Source: Mesostigma viride (Eukaryota > Streptophyta > Mesostigmatophyceae > Mesostigmatales > Mesostigmataceae). From it: 64,000 nucleotides of DNA. The stretch covers positions 259,278 to 323,277 of the forward strand of contig RPFO01000156.1 of NCBI GenBank assembly GCA_009746045.1, given 5' to 3'. The notes below the pieces were generated by a model. It searched no databases and was not told the origin of the DNA. It was given only the letters and a program-made list of their open reading frames with translations. Position 1 is the stretch's first letter. Each line of letters opens with the position of its first letter. The position numbers were made by a program, and so were the translations under genes. Below are positions 61,408 through 64,000 of this stretch, piece by piece.

Positions 61408-62096
61408 AGGGAGGGGGGAGGGAGGGAGGGAGGGAGGGAGGGAGGGAGGGAGGGAGGGAGGGAGGGAGGGAGGGAGGGAGGGAGGGAGGGAGGGAGGGAG
61501 GGAGGGAGGGAGGGAGGGAGGGAGGGAGGGAGGGAGGGAGGAGGGAGGGAGGGAGGGAGGAGGGAGGGAGGGAGGGAGGAGGGAGGGAGGGAGGGAGGGA
61601 GGGAGGGAGGGAGGGAGGGAGGAGGGAGGAGGGAGGGAGGGAGGGAGGGAGGGAGGGAGGGAGGGAGGGAGGGAGGAGGGAGGGAGGAGGGAGGGAGGGA
61701 GGGAGGGAGGGAGGGAGGGAGGGAGGGAGGAGGGAGGGAGGGAGGGAGGGAGGGAGGGAGGGAGGAGGAGGGAGGGAGGGAGGGAGGGAGGGAGGGAGGG
61801 AGGGAGGGAGGGAGGGAGGGAGGGAGGGAGGGGGAGGGAGGGAGGGAGGAGGGAGGGAGGGAGGGAGGGAGGGAGGGGGAGGGAGGGAGGGAGGGAGGGA
61901 GGGAGGGAGGGAGGGAGGGAGGGAGGGAGGGAGGGAGGAGGGAGGGAGGGAGGGAGGGAGGGAGGGAGGGAGGGAGGGAGGGAGGGAGGGAGGGAGGGAG
62001 GAGGGAGGGAGGGAGGGAGGAGGGAGGGAGGGAGGGAGGGAGGGAGGGAGGGAGGAGGAGGGAGGGAGGGAGGGAGGGAGGGAGGGAGGGAGGGTA
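61408..62096. repeat. (GGGA)n homopurine tract, ~690 bp
   Basis: GAGG/GGGA units with occasional GGA, the reverse-complement counterpart of the tract at the left edge. All open frames across it are artefacts. Confidence 0.98.
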
Positions 62097-62376
<280 letters not shown>

Positions 62377-62490
62377 TACGTGTATGCATGGGTGGGTGGA
62401 TACATGTGTACGTGTGTGTGTGTGTGGGTGGGTGGGTAAGGGATCGACGTGTGTGTGTGTGTATGTGTGTGTGTGTGCTTCTCTGCTTAG

Positions 62491-62762
62491 GCGTTGGAGC
62501 ACACGCATGCACTGGAGGAAGGGGGTGATGAAAACCCAGACCAACTGTCGCACCCACGGTCCCCTCCACCTTCACCAAGCGTAAGGCCAAGCGTGCCATG
62601 GGGGTAGGGTAGCTGACGCAAGTCACCAACGTCAGGGTGCTCACCAGGCTGGTGGATGAGAAGATGGGGGGCAGGCCCCTGTCAGATGCAGAGAAGAAGA
62701 AAAGGAAAAGGATGCAGGGCCGTGAGAACGTGCCCCCGGGTGTGGCATTAGCCACTATATAG
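62491..62762 (+). other. Candidate terminal exon(s) of an unidentified gene or element
   Basis: After ...CTGCTTAG, a frame of 30 codons (62491-62580, [20 protein letters not shown]...) ends at a donor-like gtaagg. A second open stretch (about 62622-62762) reads [20 protein letters not shown] then [13 protein letters not shown] and ends in TAG. Basic KKKRKR looks like a nuclear-localisation signal. I could not join the two in phase with a plausible intron, so this is only a candidate. Confidence 0.2.
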
Positions 62763-62869
62763 CTAGCTAGCTGGCTAGAGCTTTGTTATTAATGCATTGT
62801 ACTATAGGCATGTGCCCCCAAGTATGCCTTCCTGCATTGTAAATATGATGCATAATGTAATGATGTGTT

Positions 62870-63690
62870 GTTTGGAACCTTCTGTACACCAAGGTGGAAT
62901 GATTGCCATGAAACCCTTGGAAGAACATAGAAAGCTGCTTTTTCTGTGGTATTTATGCTAGCATCTGTCACCAATTTGTTATCCAACCAGCCTGAAGCTT
63001 TGTGGGCAGGCTGCATGGGATGTGTTTCGAACATGTGCCAAGTTCCAGGTCCAACTGAGTTCATTTGATGTCATTATATATGCACATGTGTGATGAAACC
63101 CTTGAAAACCATGAAAAACTGCATTTTTGTGGTATTTATGCTAGCATTTGTCACCAGTTTGTCATCCAACCAGCCTGAAGCTTTGTGGGCAGGCTGCATG
63201 GGATGTGTTTCGAACATGTGCCAAGTCCCAGGTCCAACTGAGTTCATTTGATGTCATTATATATGCAAATGTGTGATGAAACCCTTGGAAAACCCTGAAA
63301 AACTGCATTTTTGTGGTGTTTATGCTAGCATCTGTCACCAATTTGTCATCCAACCAGCCTGAAACTTTGTGGGCATGCTGCATGGGATGTGTTTAGAACA
63401 TATGCAAAGTTCCACGCCCAACTGAGTTCATTTGGTGTCATTATATATGCATATGTGTGATGAAACCCTTGGAAAACCCTGAAAAACTGCATTTTGGGGG
63501 TATTTATGCTAGCATCTGTCACCATTTTGTGATCCAACCAGCCTGAAACTTTGTGGGCATGCTGCATGGGATGTGTTTATAACATGTGCAAAGTTCCAGG
63601 CCCAACTGAGTTCATTTGATGTCATTATATACGCATACATGCCAGAAAGTGCTGAAAATTCGGTATTTTTATGCTAGCAAATGTCACCAT
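62870..63690. repeat. ~184-bp satellite, four-plus units
   Basis: Units carry TGATGAAACCCTTGGAAAAC, TTTATGCTAGCATCTGTCAC, CATCCAACCAGCCTGAA, GGGCATGCTGCATGGGATGT and CAACTGAGTTCATTTGATGT. Period is about 184 bp with few differences between units; the array degrades after 63650. Confidence 0.95.
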
Positions 63691-63852
63691 GTTACCATGC
63701 TGCCGACTCCCAAAAAATTATTTGACCACATGCCACCATAAGATATCTGATTAGGCACCTTGGTGCCAAATTTGAGGCCAAACTAATCATTAGCCTATCC
63801 TAGAATAATTTTCAGGGTGGAAAAATGGCTTTTTGGAATGATGTGCTCATAA

Positions 63853-64000
63853 CCTTCACATTTGGGCACCAAATTCGGCTCTGACTATCACAATCGCCTC
63901 GTCTTTCTAAGACGCACACGCCGATATAGTTTTCCGAAGCTATTACACAATATATGATGAGCAAACGCTCCTCGACGCAACGCAGCCTGGCGGCTGTGCT
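63853..64000 (+). mobile_element. Start of a second copy of the ORF1-like element
   Basis: Matches 2694-2838 through the 5' leader (CACAATCGCCTCGTCTTTCTAAGACGCACA) and the first 14 codons from the ATG at 63957 (MSKRSSTQRSLAAV). Runs off the window. Confidence 0.9.

Overview
This is nuclear DNA from a eukaryote. Its protein-coding genes are split into many exons bounded by GT...AG introns, and it is full of simple-sequence tracts, minisatellites and non-LTR retrotransposon debris. Two genes read like green-lineage proteins: a gamma carbonic anhydrase that resembles plant mitochondrial complex I subunits from its first residues, and a plant-type phosphoglucomutase with a DGDADRN metal loop. A coiled-coil protein with F-x-x-W-R segments suggests a lineage that keeps centrioles or basal bodies. 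My best guess is a green alga or similar centriole-bearing protist; the sequence does not fix the species.

Layout. 1-7886 is repeat territory: a CTCCCT tract, one arm of a ~1 kb inverted repeat, a diverged direct-repeat pair, an ORF1-like reading frame, two near-identical 1.04 kb direct repeats, and an L1-type ORF1 with one frameshift. Five genes follow. (1) A FAM151/menorin-family membrane protein, minus strand, 14680 to 7887. (2) A 1,200-residue coiled-coil protein with Sfi1-like segments, plus strand, ~14921/15008-26870, divergent from gene 1 across about 240 bp. (3) A gamma carbonic anhydrase, minus strand, 31618 to 27996, 259 residues in 5 exons. (4) An RNF25-like RWD+RING ubiquitin ligase with a very long low-complexity tail, minus strand, 41369 to 36703. 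(5) Phosphoglucomutase, plus strand, 42347-56916, 590 residues in 16 exons, divergent from gene 4. Between genes 3 and 4 lies a nest of mobile sequence: a 45 bp minisatellite, a possible TTAA-flanked DNA element, retrotransposon tails and a dispersed SINE-like repeat. From 57.9 kb onward come a decayed LINE reverse transcriptase, the second inverted-repeat arm, ~690 bp of GGGA repeats, ~270 bp of TGCG repeats, a ~184 bp satellite, and the start of another copy of the first ORF1-like element.

The genes are ordinary housekeeping or cytoskeletal genes and do not form a pathway. The striking feature is the introns. In at least four of the five genes, the sequence straddling an exon end (last exon bases plus 5' splice site, or 3' splice site plus first exon bases) has been copied into the adjacent intron, sometimes once, sometimes as a decaying ladder at ~100 bp spacing, and sometimes amplified into a minisatellite. 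It occurs on both strands and in unrelated genes, so I regard it as the most interesting signal here. All exon models were assembled by eye from reading frame, splice sites and family knowledge; reading phase closes exactly in all five.
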